This document shows, in pieces, positions 34,078-49,000 of a stretch of DNA of 64,000 nucleotides. A model generated the notes under the pieces. That model did not search any database. It had not been told where the DNA came from and saw nothing but the letters and a program-made list of their open reading frames with translations. Numbering within the stretch: the stretch's first letter is position 1; every line of letters starts with the position of its first letter. The position numbers were made by a program, and so were the translations under genes. The DNA lies in assembly GCF_964275005.1 (NCBI RefSeq), contig NC_092695.1:12291697-12355696 (forward strand), read 5' to 3'. The DNA is from Diadema setosum. Its lineage: Eukaryota; Echinodermata; Echinoidea; Diadematoida; Diadematidae.

Positions 34078-37000
34078 ATGGGTAAGCAGGATCAACATTC
34101 AATCCCTGGACCTGGCGACGAAAACGACTTGGACGCCTTATTCGACCAGGTTGCTGGTAAACTAGGATGGACCTCCGGTCAACAAAGTATTGATGCCCTG
34201 TTCGAGCGGGTAAGCGTGATCCGTGATGCTTTCCCTAACGAAAACGTGTTAGGGAGTCAGTGGGTAAAAAGATTGGCTAGGCCTACTGAGTACTGGCCTG
34301 GTATCCTTGACCTTAGATTAGGTCCTAACCGTTACAGGGTTTTTTTTAGGCTTCTGCCTCTATTTCTAACTTCGCTGTCAGCTAACCTAACTCTAACTAG
34401 ATACACAGCCCAATCGCTGTACGTGCTATAGCGTATAACAGCGTCTGGTCGGGCTAACCTAACTAACTCTATAAGTTCCCTAACCCTCAAATCCTCGCCC
34501 TCACCCTATTCCCCAACGTTAAACTCTAACCCAAACCCTTAGCCCTGGGGCGCTCCATAGCTCCTTCACACAATTTACTGACTTAGTGACAGACACATGA
34601 CAATACTGTGGCAGTGTGGGAGCTTCGCGTTCGGGCTGGTCGCAGTAGCTAGAAATCTAACCAAACTCTATAAAACTCAATCATATTACTTTATTTTGTC
34701 TCGATCTGATTCGTAGGGCCTTATCACTTTTTTTTTTTTTTCAATTTTAGAGTAGGGGAGTGTGTTTATTCATAGTATTTAACATATGTTTAAATTGATA
34801 ATCTAATTACTAAATGCGTACCGTATCATTCTTTCATGTTGATCCTATTTAGTATTAATTAACCTAATAATATGACTTCCTAATATGCTCAGATTCTGAT
34901 AGGTTTACAGTGCACTCCCGTTATAATGAAATACTTGGGACCGGCAGTTTTCTTTCGTCAATGAAATTTCGTTATAACTGAACAAATACATAAAATAACG
35001 AAAAAAAGGAAACCACACATCTATATCATACATATTCTGTTTGTTGAATAGTCATCATACACTTGTACACTGCACTGGAAAGCTATGTGAAATTGGATAG
35101 TACCTCTTTATTTTAATTTCGTTTGAATATTTAATACATTTAAAAGAGAGCATAAACTTAAGTTGTTTGTATTGTCACACATGTATAGAAAATGACGGTT
35201 TATGATTCGGTTTACAGTTCATATTCCTAAGGTTCGTTTCTTACTAAAGTTCGCTACTCTGAAGGCTCCTTATTGATATTCCGAAGTTTCGCCATTCCCG
35301 GGATTTCGAAGGTTTGTTCATTTTAAGCTCCGCTCTCCCGAAGATACGTTATTCCGAAAGTTCATAATTTAGATATAAATATATTGTTCGTTTTCTGAAG
35401 GTTCATTGATCGGAAAATGAAATAAGGTTTGTTGATATTCCGAAGAAGGTTTGTTAATCAAAAAAATGAGAAAGAATATTTTGAAGGTTTGGTTATCTTA
35501 AGACGATTATAAGGTTTTCAATACCTAAGTTTTGTTCGTGGACTCACATTTTTCACTTTGGGATTAACAAAACTTTTTTTTCAATGTTCTGATTAACAAA
35601 CGTTTAGATTCCTATTTTTCAGACTAACGAACCGTAATATGAACCATATTTTATTGTCAGATTAACGAACCTTATTAATAACGAATCTTTGGAATAACGC
35701 CAAAATGTTGGTAAAACCCTATTTCATTTCCCGAACCAACAGACATTTAGGTGTATCAGAATCGGTGTGTTTTGTAATAAAGAACCATCGGAACAATAAA
35801 ACAAACCTTATTTAATTTCAGATTATTGTATTGTAACGCAAGTTCCCCTCGGAAACTGTGCATGACACATGGAGCAAACACACAGTGATGTGAAGCAGAG
35901 ACGCTATAAATGTTTGTTCCGCACCACTTGTTGATACGAAAGCAATCCGCATTTCGTTATAATGGAGTACATTTCTTTTGCTTTTCTTTGTCAGTGGCGC
36001 TCGAAAAAGACTTTGTTGAACGAAGATTTCACTATAACCGTGTTCGCTATAAGCGAATTTTGTACCATAGACTTTTAATGGCGATAATTTTGGGACTAGT
36101 AGAAGTTTTACTTCGTAATAACGAAATTTCGTTATAACCGTGTTCGTTGTAACGGGAGTGCACTGTACTGACTACAGGGACTACTAGTACTAGACCAATA
36201 CTATAATGATAACTAACAACTGTGAGGTCCAGTACGGTACCGTGAGGATTCTACTCGATTGCTCTCGCTAAAAAAAAAAAAGAACAAACAAAAAACTGCT
36301 CTGTACTGTACAAAAAAAAAAAGTCTTTATGATACACATGATATTCTAGTTTGTGCAATAGTGAAAGAGTCTTACTCCTAATGGTGGTCCCACGTAACTT
36401 ACACAGCCCTGTCGCTGTACACAAGTGCTGCGTGCTGGCGCACGGGGACGCCGTGCGAAGAGGTTCAGTTCTTGCTGCCATGGAGTACCTGTACCTGAAT
36501 TAGGCCTGCCTACACAGTATGAAAATGATGATGCCCAGTAAGTCAAAGAGTAAAGACTTGTACAACATGCATCATTTTATTTTAGTTTTCATACTGATAG
36601 TTTCCAATTTATTTTCAGACCATTGGGTTTTTGTTGTTGTTATTTCATTACATACAGCTGTCACACAGCACAAAGAAGAAAAAGAAGGCAAGAAAGGCAA
36701 GTAAAAAACAACATGATGTGCAGCCCTCCGAGGAAGTCAGATCTCTGCTGGAAGCAAACAAAGAAAGCTGCAGCAACTCTTCAGGAAAGCCCAGCAAACA
36801 GTCTTCCAGAGCAGACCCCACTTTCAAACTTGCTGATAGTAAACAAGCTCATTATACAGACAGGCTGAATGTGTCTCCTTGTATCGCTGACCACACAACA
36901 CGTCATCGCACAAACGAGTTTTGGGTTCATGAGCAGGTTTCAAACTGTAAGCTAGAGACAAGACATTGTGACTTCCCAGAGCAAGAGAAGGTGGGCAAAG

Positions 37001-40000
37001 ATTCACGCAAGCAGGATTTAGACTGTGTAGAAAGCGAACTTCATTCCTGTCTAGACCCGAGTACCCTCGTCAGTATTGATGAAGCATCTACAGTCAAGTC
37101 CAGCACTGACCCACTGCCAGCAGCTAATGGAACCGCAGTGGATTGCACGACAACAAAACTAACTGAAAGATGTGCTTTAGACTCAAACGCCAGAGAGAGT
37201 TTTGATAGTGCTGTGACAGAAGTTTGTGCAAATCTCCACTCCATTCAGGTATGCAATGATCATAGCAATATAAATGATGCCAAAATATCTGAGAGAAGTA
37301 GCAGTTGTACTGAGCCCCAAAAGGTGACTCCGAGGTCATGTGATCGCCAGTCTCCCGAGCTGCTACAATGGCTCATGAGCCCCCCTCGCTGCCGCGGGAC
37401 ACATAGCACCGACAAAACTCTGGGCAAACCAATCTCTTATGATGGTGATTGTGGTCAGCAGACAGAAAACAATGAAGACAACAGTGACAGCAATGATGAC
37501 AAGGTTGAAGATTTGCTTGCCACGCAGGTTTTGAGTTTGACAGAGCGGTTAGCTGAAAAACACAGAAGTCGTAAAAACAAACTTTCAGCATCTCACAAAA
37601 GCAGAAGAAGAAGAAGCTGTGCGAACCCCAAATCTGCGGCCGTCTTTCTCAATGAAGACTCAGACGATGGCACGAAAGATGATGACAAAGGCATCCAGAC
37701 GGAAGGAGAGAGGGCTAAACGGGAAAAGAGAGCCGAAGATGAAGATGAGGAGGAGGAGCTGGAGAAGGGTGGTACCGGTACTATGAAATCTGGTGAAGAC
37801 TCTGATCCTGAGAAGAGCAGTAAAGAAGCTGATTCAAGATTGCAGAAAGAGATCAGGTAAAACACACACACACACACACACATACACACACACTCACAGG
37901 AATTGCCAAGTCACTCAGCTTGTTATTCTTGCCAGTTTAGATTTAATGCCCTCTTATTCTTCGGTCCTTTCAGTAGAACTAACAAGTGAATTTCTGCATT
38001 GTGTGTTCAGTTTCACATGAAATTCTTCATTACTGTAAAATTGTTGAGTTTCCAACTTTGTATGATGTATGCTATAATTTATTACGCATGAAGAGATTGC
38101 GAGTTGATGACGGGTTTTAGTGTAAAATACTGCCTCAGGAAGTACAATGCTTCTTCATTGATTAGTACATTATGGGAAGATTTTTTTATAGCTGAATGAA
38201 AACAAGTCATAGTTTGTCATCAATACTACATATTGCTTTGCTGAATGAAGGAGCATGCACTTGAATTTGACCTTTATTTCACTGGTTTTGGATGAAAATG
38301 ACATATGTGGTATAACCCTGCCAACCCTATATTCCCAAAGATGTGAATGGCTACTATTATAATGCTCATCCGCAGTGCCAAATTACTTTTTTAATGATTG
38401 TGAAGAAAAATTTTAGTCACAAGTGTCAATTCAAACAAATGCCAAGTTGCTCGGCTGAAAAGAAAGAGGTGCCATGTACTGAGTCACATGGTAAAATATG
38501 AATAATGAATAGCATTGAAACAACTGTAGAATTATTGCACATATTCATCACTTTTCATTCCACTGTTATTTTTAGATCAACTTGGATCATGTACAGTATT
38601 TACTGTTCATTTTGATACGCACAGAATCCTCCACACACAATACTTTATGTTGGCCAGATATTGCACCAATGACTTATTATATTTCCCTTTTTAATGTTCT
38701 TCACCTACAATTGTAGTGTTACAAAGAACATGGATTCAAGCAGTGACGATGACTTTGAGTCCTGTAAGTCTTGCTTTTCTTTGTCCTTCATAGCATTAAA
38801 AGAAACATTCAAACTTGAAAAATGAATGTTGTTCAAATCATTGATCAAATGTTCAGTGTTCCTCAGAGACATGTGCCTATCATCTTCTACCTATTTAATG
38901 TCGGATCTGAAATTACCAGGATATATATGTTATACTCAATATTTACCCAAGAACTAAATGACGAGAAAGACTGCTGTAAGAAATTGGACTGATGTAACAG
39001 ATTGTGAATTCATAGAATTTCCTTTCCAATATTCAAAGAGTGTCTTTTAAATAGAAAAATGACCTTCAGAGTAAGTGTTGATTTGACAAAATGATTGCAA
39101 AATTCTAGATCCAAATGCACAATGTTATTGTGGTAAATTTTTTTAATTGAATTTTTGTAGGATTCTCAAACCTCTTACATTCACTTTGAGTGAAAAAAAC
39201 CTATGAATATCACATTTTGACCATAAAACATGTACCATATTTTTTTAAGGGATAGAATGTGTTTAAACTGAGAGTGATTCCATACATGTAGGCCCATAAT
39301 GAATATTGAAACAAGTTCACTGTGAGATACTTCAGCTCTTGTTACATTAACTGTATGTGAGTATGTCATGTTGGTGTACTAAGTACCAAATGTAAACATC
39401 TCCCCTTTACTTTATCATAGTTTTGAATGCTATCAAGACCCCTCAGCAACCTGCCAGTGATCAGGCGGCTTCTGATGAAGAAGTCTTTGTCATAGCTGAC
39501 GATGATGACTTCATTGATGATACACCCCTTACGAGTAACAGTGATGATGAGGATGACGACGTTTTTTACCTGAAAATAAACAATTGTGATAATCCACTAA
39601 CACGTCAGGAGGAAAAGGTATGTGATATGTTATAACTCTTTTTCTAACATTTTCAATCAATGAACTTTTTGTGGTGCAGATCAAAATATTTCTTTGTGAT
39701 ACTTCTCCTTGTTGGATATCTTTGTTGTATGATTATGTTTGAAGTTGCCCATCCTCACAAATATTTATTCACTCATTTTTTAGAGTATGCAGATGCCAAA
39801 AAGCCAACTTCACATGTTCTCACCACTTTGGTGTATGGAGCTTGCAGTCACTGAAAATTTTGAAAAGATTTTATCATTTAAGCAAATTGTTCATCTTTCA
39901 TTTGATTCATTTGTATGACTACAGTAGATTAATATTTCTCACTTTATGATCATTCCCTTGTACTTTACAAGGTCATTCCTTTCAAACACAGAAAAAAAAT

Positions 40001-43000
40001 ATACAATGTAGTTGGAGTGCTGAAGACTGGCAAAATTGCAGAGGAAACCCACAGATAGAAAGCACCGACTTGGAATCTTGTATAAACATATAAAAGTCAA
40101 AGCATTAATAATGATCAGGAACTTGTAAGTTGAATTTGAGGATATGGCACAATGGAGCACATTGTGAATTTTTAAAGTTAAATTGTTTTTAGCTTTGTAC
40201 TGTGGGATGAGTGTTAGTAGAAATATCCTGTAGGCAGTTTTATGCTGTATTTCCCGTGAAGATTGTGTTGTTGCAATCTGTACTACAAGAATATGGCATG
40301 TACCTTTGCTGATTCAGATGTCTTGTGTGTGTTTTGTTGTTGTTGTTGTTTTTATTATTATCAGACTGCAATAAGTCCATTTCCTGTCTCTGATGACGAC
40401 GATGACTTCACTCCTCCAAGATGGACTCCAGCTCCACAGGAAAAGAGACCCAAAGGTAGGCAACACACCACCTGTGTTTTGTGGTTGTTTTTTTGTGGGC
40501 CGTTTTGTTCCGTATGAGTCATTTTTATAACGTCTCCAACAGGACAAATATTATATTAATTAATCCTGTAAATTGAATTTTAAAAAAAGCAACAAAAACC
40601 CCACATGGGGGGGGGGGGGGGAAGAGATGAGATATATCCTGATACTTTTGATGGACAGATTGTGGTGTTTTCCACATGATGGCATTGTGTGCACATTAGT
40701 GCAGACTGTTACTTTTACCAAAATTACCTGTAGATTCAGTCATGTCCTGGACATATCTATGATATGTATGGAACTAAATTAGATTGTAGATACTCTTTCC
40801 AGTCACAGTTCTCTTTTCTATGATTCCCTTGTGCCCCTAGCCACCGCTTCTACAGGCCGTTCAACATCAATACCCTCACAAAAGACATCTGCAAAGATTA
40901 CATCTGCGAAGACGACATCAGCAAAGACCACATCCACCAAACCCAGACGTCCATTACAGGTTAAGACTAGCTCGTCGTCAAATCTTCCACCGTCATTCGC
41001 CACCCCTTCCAGAACGAGTGGCGCGGCAACGCCCTCCTTCCTCGCCTCTCTGTCAACCCCAAGCAAAGGAATGCCCACCAGATCCAGATATGTCAGCGAC
41101 TTCAAGAGGAACAGAGACGAACTCACTCAGAGGTTGTTCAAGCTGTACAACAAAACTGTTTTTGATGACAAGGTTTGTGTAGTCACCAATGTACTAGTCT
41201 ACTGTTTGGAAGTTATAATATCTGCCCACTGTATATAAGCCGTTATTTTCATGAGGGTTTAATTTCTGTGAATTTTGCAAATCATTGTTGGACTGTAGGT
41301 TTAACAACATGCAAAAATGTCGCTATGCGCAAGGGTGATAGTGCACTTATGACAGCCTCAGTGTCAATTTGTGAAAACAACATTTTGCGAAAATGTCTGT
41401 GACCTCCTCATTCGCAAAATTAACCCGTTGAGGACGAGTCTCGAGTATACTCGGGCAGGTGTCTATGGGAAATGCGTGTTGTAGCAAAATCAAACCGTCC
41501 TCAACGGGTTAACTGTGCTCGAAAATAGTGGCTTATTTAGTACGTGAAATTAGCAATAATGTGGTTTTACAGTCAGTCTTTGATTGATGAAAAAAAATTA
41601 GGAAAAATGAATGGATAGTAGGATATTAAAGTTGAAACTATTCTGCAGTCCGATTGAAATCAACTTGGATTTTCTTGGTATGCCAGCAGGGTGATAAGGG
41701 TGTTATACAGGTTTGATTAATGCTTTCTTTGTCAGGGACTTCAGACATAGTGTACAAATTTAGCTGTGGGGTTTTCTGTACCAATTGTTACTCAAAGCAC
41801 ATAAAATGTTAGAATTGTAGGGTATTCATTAACAATGCAACAATGCCAGCATTGCGAGAAATCAATAGGTTGAATGCATGATGCAGAATTGCTCAGGTGT
41901 GGATAAGCTATTGAGCTGTTCTTGATTAAGCATTAAGCTAAGTCTTAGCTTGCTTTTGATAGTGGATCAAAAGGAGACCTGAATCTGATTAGAAGAGACT
42001 ACTTTTTGACTCATAAAAACATTTCAAGCTTTTATGCTGAAAAAATGACCACTGAGTTTGATTACTATGTATGAATATCCATGAACAGAAGCATAAATAT
42101 GGATGAATTTCCATTCATTTATAAGAAACATTTTTATCTCAGCCTATCTCCTGGAATAGAATGATGATATGTGCAGGAAACTTCCAAGATCTATTTTTGG
42201 TTGAAGGCAGCTATCATCCATTTAGGGTTAGAGAGGTTCAAAGGTCATCTTTGACATTCATCCCACTGTTGTCACATGTGTACATCATATATTTGCAGCT
42301 TCCTGCAGATTTTAGCATCACGTGGAACACAAGGATGCGGAAGACGGCTGGATTCTGTTTCTACAAGAAGAGGCTTGGGAATGAGCGAACTGCCAGAATT
42401 GAACTCTCCATAAAAGTCTGTGACTCTGCAGGTAAATGTGTCCTGTATAAAAACTGTAGCTATTCACAAATCAAACTATGATTTGTACTGAGACAAGGCC
42501 ATCTCTAAAGGATGGTTTCAGCAAGGAGAAACCTTTATTCTTTTTTTTTTTCAAAATTAAATCTCCAATGTTTGTTGTGCACGTCTAGGTATTTGCCTCA
42601 CCACGTTGAAATACAAGGTATCTAGATGGAATTTTTTTGTGTATAACTCATTCTAAAGTAATAAGAAGCCATGCAAATAAATGAACAAATGGTGGAAAGT
42701 GTGTATGCACAATACTGATTGTTGATTAAACATCATGATTTGTAAAAATATAAACACTGGTACAAGAATGCATGTATGCCTTGATTTGAAATAACTCTTA
42801 TTTTCAAAGTTTCATAACTGGTTTTGCATGTCATGTAAGCACGGTATGAAGGTTTGAGAGTAGGAATTTCCTTCTGGAAGTTATATTGATAAAGGCTAAT
42901 CCTAGTCTGTAGTTAGCAATTTGATTTTTTTTTTTAATTTGTTATTTGTTTCTTCTTCTTCTTCTTCTTCTTCTTCTTCTTCTTCGCACTAGTACTATTT

Positions 43001-46000
43001 TTTTTTTTTTTTTTTGTACCATATATTAGTACTACACTTAGCAAGCAACATTGGTGTGGTGATGAAAACCTAAGGTAATCCGATGGAGTGGTCATGTTCA
43101 CCCAGGGAAGTCAGATAGTGTAGTCATGCACACCCAGGGTCGTCAGATGGTGTTGTCATGCACACCCAGGGTAGTCTGATGGAGTGGTCATGTACACCCA
43201 AGGAAGTCAGATGGTGTGGTCATGCACACTCAGGGTAGTCTGATGGACTGTTCATGCACACCCAGTGTAGTCAGATGGTGTTGCTATGCACACCAAGGTT
43301 AGTCTGATGGAGTGGCCATGTATACCCAAGGCAGTCAGATGGTGTGGTCATGTACACCTAGGGAAGTCTGATGGAGTGGTCATGTACACCCATGGTAGTC
43401 AGATGGTGTGGTCATGTACACCAGGGTAGTCAGATGGTGTGGTCATGTGCACCAAGGGTAGTTTGATGGAGTGGTCATGTGCACCCAGGGTAGTCTGATG
43501 ATGTGGTCATTTGCACCCAAGGTAGTTTAAGTCTGATGGAGTGTTCATGACCACCCAAAGTGTTTTAATGCACACCCAGGGTAGTCTGATGGTGTGGCCA
43601 TGTACACCCAAGGTAGCCAGATGGTGTGTTCATGTGCACCTAAGGTAGTCTGATTGTGAGGTCATGTACACCCAGGGTAGTCTGATTGAGTGTTCATGCA
43701 CACCCAGGGTTGTCTGATGGAGTGGTCATTTACACCCAGGATAGTCTGATGGTGTGGTCATGCACATCCAGAACATTCTGATGGTGTAGTCTGATGGTTT
43801 GAATCCCATTTCACTATTCCACTTTCCTAATTTATTTTCTACAGAACGCTTGAGAGACACTCTGATCCATGAGTTGTGTCACGCAGCTGCATGGCTGATC
43901 CATGGGGTCAGTGATGGTCATGGCCGCTTCTGGAAATACTGGTGGGTCATCTTTGTATCCTGAAGGTTATAGCACCCTATTATAAATATTATCTTTAGTT
44001 CTGTGTTTGTGAGGCTTTTTTTCCCCCACCACATTGATGTCTGTCTGTGTGCCTTTTATAATAACTTCATTTTGGGGATACTGCCTGTGCTTTACAGAAG
44101 GGCATCAGGTGACATAATGACAACAACTGTAGGATTGATGAAAATTGTTATTGTAAGTCATTTATATGAATCAAGTCCTGGCTGTTGCGGAGGAAGATGA
44201 CATGTTGACAAGATGAAAGCATTTGATGAGAGAGCTCCATCAATTAAGTAGCAGACATGAGCACTTCTACTCAATTTAAAGGTCCATTGTATTTGTGACT
44301 CTATTATAAAATGCACTTTGATATCATACATGTAATAGTGAAAGCCCACGCATTTTGGTTCAAATGTTGTTTTCATTGTATATTTGCATTAGAAATGAAT
44401 AGATCTCAATGCTTTAACCAGGATATGATACTGGTCTGTCGTTGGGTGAGACAATCAACTCAGTGTGTGACAGTGTGGCTTGGTAGCAAACTTGCTGAGT
44501 GAAAAAGTGTTCATATGTATGCGCCATTCACTGCATCACAAATACTATAGAATATCAATTTTGACAAGCTTGAACATTGCTATTGACAGTGTCATGAAGC
44601 ACATAGAGTCCAACCATCTTAAATGTGGAACTGGGAGGCATTCCTGACTCATTTAAATTCACATTTCTCAATTCCTAGTATTTAATTGAATGGCACTCAT
44701 TGATTCTGCATTGATAATACAACTTCATCAGCTTAGCAGGCAGCTACTGGTTACATTACCTTTAAGGTGGAACTACCCAAAGCCTTTATGATGAATACCA
44801 TAATATCACTTATTTGACTGTCTTGAACCAACATGCTGTGAATCTTTCCTTTTTAAAACAGTTCTTATGAATGTATCATTAACACGATAAGAGTCTTGAA
44901 ACTCACACCATGTTTAAATTAATGTCCTTGTATTCAAAAGCCCCATACTGTAAAAGTGGAAATTTTCGCGCATTTCGCGCAACCAGAAACTAGCGCGATA
45001 CTAAAAGCATGTGAATATTTTGCTTGCCATATGTTCCAGTAGTTGACGTCTTGATTCCACGGAATTACAAACACACGAAACTCTTCTAACCCGACTAAGC
45101 ACGAAAAATTAGACACGCAAAAATATCCACTTTTACAGTATATAATTTCAGTAAAGATACCATATTTATGGAGCAATTGCATTGCCCTTGCTCCAAATGG
45201 TCGAATATATGCCAATATGTTTTTGATTCATTTGGACTAAGTTCAATGAAATCACAGGAGAAATGCTGAAGACTGTGTATGTTGACAAGTACTGTACCAA
45301 TGTGGACATGGACATACAGGACTATTATCCTTTTCCATTCATAAATTAAAAGATCATAATCTAGAAATGTGAAGAAATTGGAAACAAATTTGCTGCTGTA
45401 AATCCTTGTTAGTACACAGCATGAGCTGCATTCTTCAGAATACTCAACAGAGCAGCAATATTCTGCTTTTTTTTCTCTCTCTTTTCCTTTATGATCTTCA
45501 GATTAAAATAGTCTGCAAATCAATGTTCAGATTTTGAAAGGTATGGCTGCATGGTATAAGATTTGTGTATGCTTGTGTGGTCTTATTTACAGGGCTGCCA
45601 AGGCCAATCTGGCTCATCCAGAGATCCCCATTATCAAGCGATGCCACACGTATGAGATCCACACCAAGTACAAGTACAAGTGTGTCCAGTGTGGAAACAT
45701 GTGAGTCTAATCTGGCACGTTTGTTTGTTTGTTTGTTTGTATTTTATTTTTTTTTTTAAAATCGCCTGGCGCCTGTTTCGTAAAGAGGTTTACAAGTGTT
45801 CTAAGTTGGGAGAGGTGCAGTTTGTATGTGAGCATTTTAACCCTAAAAAGACTGGGCTATTTTGGTAGCTTGAAAGACTGGGGGGGGGGGGGGGGCCTAA
45901 AGGGCCCCCCCTTAAGATCTCGGCCGTGGATCGCGCGATCGTCGCGAAAATGTGCACAATGGTAGTGTGCGATGTAATCTACAAGATTGTATATTCAAAT

Positions 46001-49000
46001 TTTACAAAATAGTCTTCTTTTATTTTATTTTGATTAATTATGCTAATTTATGCGAGAAATTAGACTCTTTGATCTAAATCAGTAAAGAAAGCTCCAAAAG
46101 TGCTCATTTTTGGTCTAATTATTCTTAGTGGCATTCTTAGCAAATGTACTTGAAAAAAAATTCGGTATCAAAATTAATTTCTTATCTTTTTTATTGTTTT
46201 ATGAATTTCTTATGTATTTCTTTGTTTTTTCGACCTTTTGTTTTTGTTGTTTTTTTTAACAAAATTTGTGGCAGACACTTTTTGAAGCATAATACTCCTA
46301 AAACAAATTAATTTTAGCCATTGAGAGTAAAAATAAGCATATTTATATGAGCCATGTGAAAAAACTAAATTTGCATTGACTTTGTACACAAAATCACATT
46401 TTTGAGCCATTTTCGGCCTCACGTGCATGTACAAAAAGTTATGTAACTTCAGAACCGTACCCCCGGGCGTCACAAATTTGGTGTCAAAATGTGCGGGAAA
46501 CTCGAAAGAAAAAAGTCATAGAGCATCGCGGCGAGAGCATTGCGTGTTGCAGAGTAATTGCGCGAAATGTCGAGGGGGGGGGCCTTTTAGGCCCCCCCCC
46601 CCCAGTCTTTTTAGGGTTAAATATTCCCTAGTTCTGCCGTGGTAATTGTAACAGTTGAAACTTTCAGACAGTTAGTTCAGACAGACCTCTTGATGAAACA
46701 GACCCAAGAGTGATGCTGTGTGGCTCTCTTGGTAATGATATACCAGAATAAATCTGAAGTATGTCTAATGTATAATGTATGTACATATATGCATATTTGT
46801 GTGTGTGTGTATAATTAAGTATACATGTCCATATGTACATAAGCAAGTAGATACTGTATACACTGAATTTTTCGTTACAGATAGGTTTTTATTTTCACAA
46901 ATTTTGTGAGTCAGATGCTATTCATGAATCTAAAAACATATGAAAATATTAACTCTGATCCTGTCATGAATGTGTCATGCACTCATACATTTCTCCCTTC
47001 AGTACAGTCCTCCACAATCGCAGATTTAGCTGTTCACAAAATTGTCAGAAATTCCTGATTTGTGGAAAATTATACTCGCTAAATATATCACGTACAACTG
47101 TATACTGTATCCATGTAGGCATGTATGTATGCAAGTACATATCGTCGCTGGGGCGACAAGACCTCGTATCTACAAAACGTCAAATGTTCAGGAGAGCCAA
47201 AAAACATGGCGGCAAAGCACTGTGGCGAATGGGATAGCCTTTCCTTTGACATGCCGTAGTGGCTTCATTTTGGGGTAAGACAGTTGGGATTCGGACAGGA
47301 CATCACTTAACCCATTATTTGACCACTAATCAAAAAAAGTCATTTTCACCAAATTTGCAGATACAAGGTCTTGTCACCCCAGCGACGATATGTGTGTTTG
47401 CATTCATGAATGGAGGATGAATTCTATCATGATGCATGTTCCAGATTCATGTTCAAATTTTATCTCCATGTAGACTTGAAAACACAAAGTAACATTGAAA
47501 CAGTCATGGAGAAGAAAAAGTACAAGTGTATGTAATAACCTCACGTGGACACTCTAAATTGATGATCATGATGAAGATGTATATAAACAATTGTGACCAA
47601 TCTATGTGGAGAGTACTATATACGCCATATATTTCACAAGTCTAAATTTTCGCGAATCAGGAATTTCTATTTCACGAGTGGTTAAATTCGCGATCGCGGA
47701 GTCCTGTACTGAAGGGAGAAGTGTAAACGTGTATGTCACATTCACATCGGGATCAGAGTCAATATTTTCATGTGTCTTTAAATTTGTGAATAGCACCTGA
47801 CTTGCGAAATTCGCGAAAATAAAAACCTCGTGAAATATTCCACGTAAACAGTACGGGTAATTTAATGGAGGGGGAGGGGGGATTCTTTACCATGATCGTC
47901 ATGTTTACAACTTTCCCTACTTTTGGGTTTCCGTGATGAGCAGCTGGGCAATAACCAGTTAGCTACCAGTATTTCAATAGCTGTTAGTGTTCAGTGGTGA
48001 GTATTTTCATAGTAGAGGAGTGTGGTAAGAATGTGCTTACAGAAATGCTGAGACCGAGTAGGTCCATTTTAGGACCAAATTCACGTCCAAGACAGAATAA
48101 TGGAGTACAGTGCACTCCCGTGACAACGAACACGGTTATAACGAAATTTCGTCATAACAAAATATAACGAAATAAAACTTCTGGTCCCAAAATAATTGCC
48201 ACTAAAGTCGATGGTATAAAATGTGCTTATAACGAACACGGTTATAGCGAAATTTTCGTTATAACGAAGTCTTTTCTGAGCGCCACTGACAAAGAAAAAC
48301 AAAAGAAATGTGCTCCGTTATAATGAAATGCGGATCGCTTCTGAAAAAGTGGAATAAGCATTTATAGCCTCTCTGCATGGCGAACGCTTCACATCACTGT
48401 TTTCGCTCCGTGTGTCACGTACAGTTTCCGAGAGGAACTTGCGTTATTATATTACAATAATCTGAAATTAAATAAGGTTCGTTTAATTGTTCCAAAGGTT
48501 CTCTATTACAAAACACACAGATTCTGATACACCTAAATTCAACAAACAGAACATGACGTTTTATATGCGTGGTTTCCTTTTTTTCGTATATATTGTAGGC
48601 CTATTTGTTTGGTTATAACGAAATTTCGTTATCACGAAAGAAAACTGCCGGTCCCGAGCATTGCGTTATAATGGGAGACCACTGTACTGTGAAACCACCC
48701 ACTGCTAAAAGTTTTACCACCATGGAAAGCTTAAAAGAATATTAGTATATACTGTAAAAGTGGAAATTTTCGTGGTGTTGAGATTTTCACACATTTTGAG
48801 CAACCAGAAACTAGGGCGAAAAGAAACGCACACAAATATTTTTGCTTGCCATACGTTCCAGTAGTTGATGTCTTGATTCCGTGGAATTAAAAACACATGA
48901 ATCTCTTCTTACCCAGCCAAGCGCGAAAAATTAGTTGCATGAAAATATCCACTTTTACAGTAGCTGATATTGTGTCACTAGCTGACACTATGACTTCTAG

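Noticed and set aside
34420-34560. AACCTAAC/CCCTAACCC-like sequence as an interstitial telomere
   Set aside because: Too degenerate, with no run of TTAGGG units. Simple C/A-rich sequence.
43072-43800. CRISPR-like regular repeats
   Set aside because: The units are contiguous 32-bp tandem copies without unique spacers, in an animal intron. A minisatellite.
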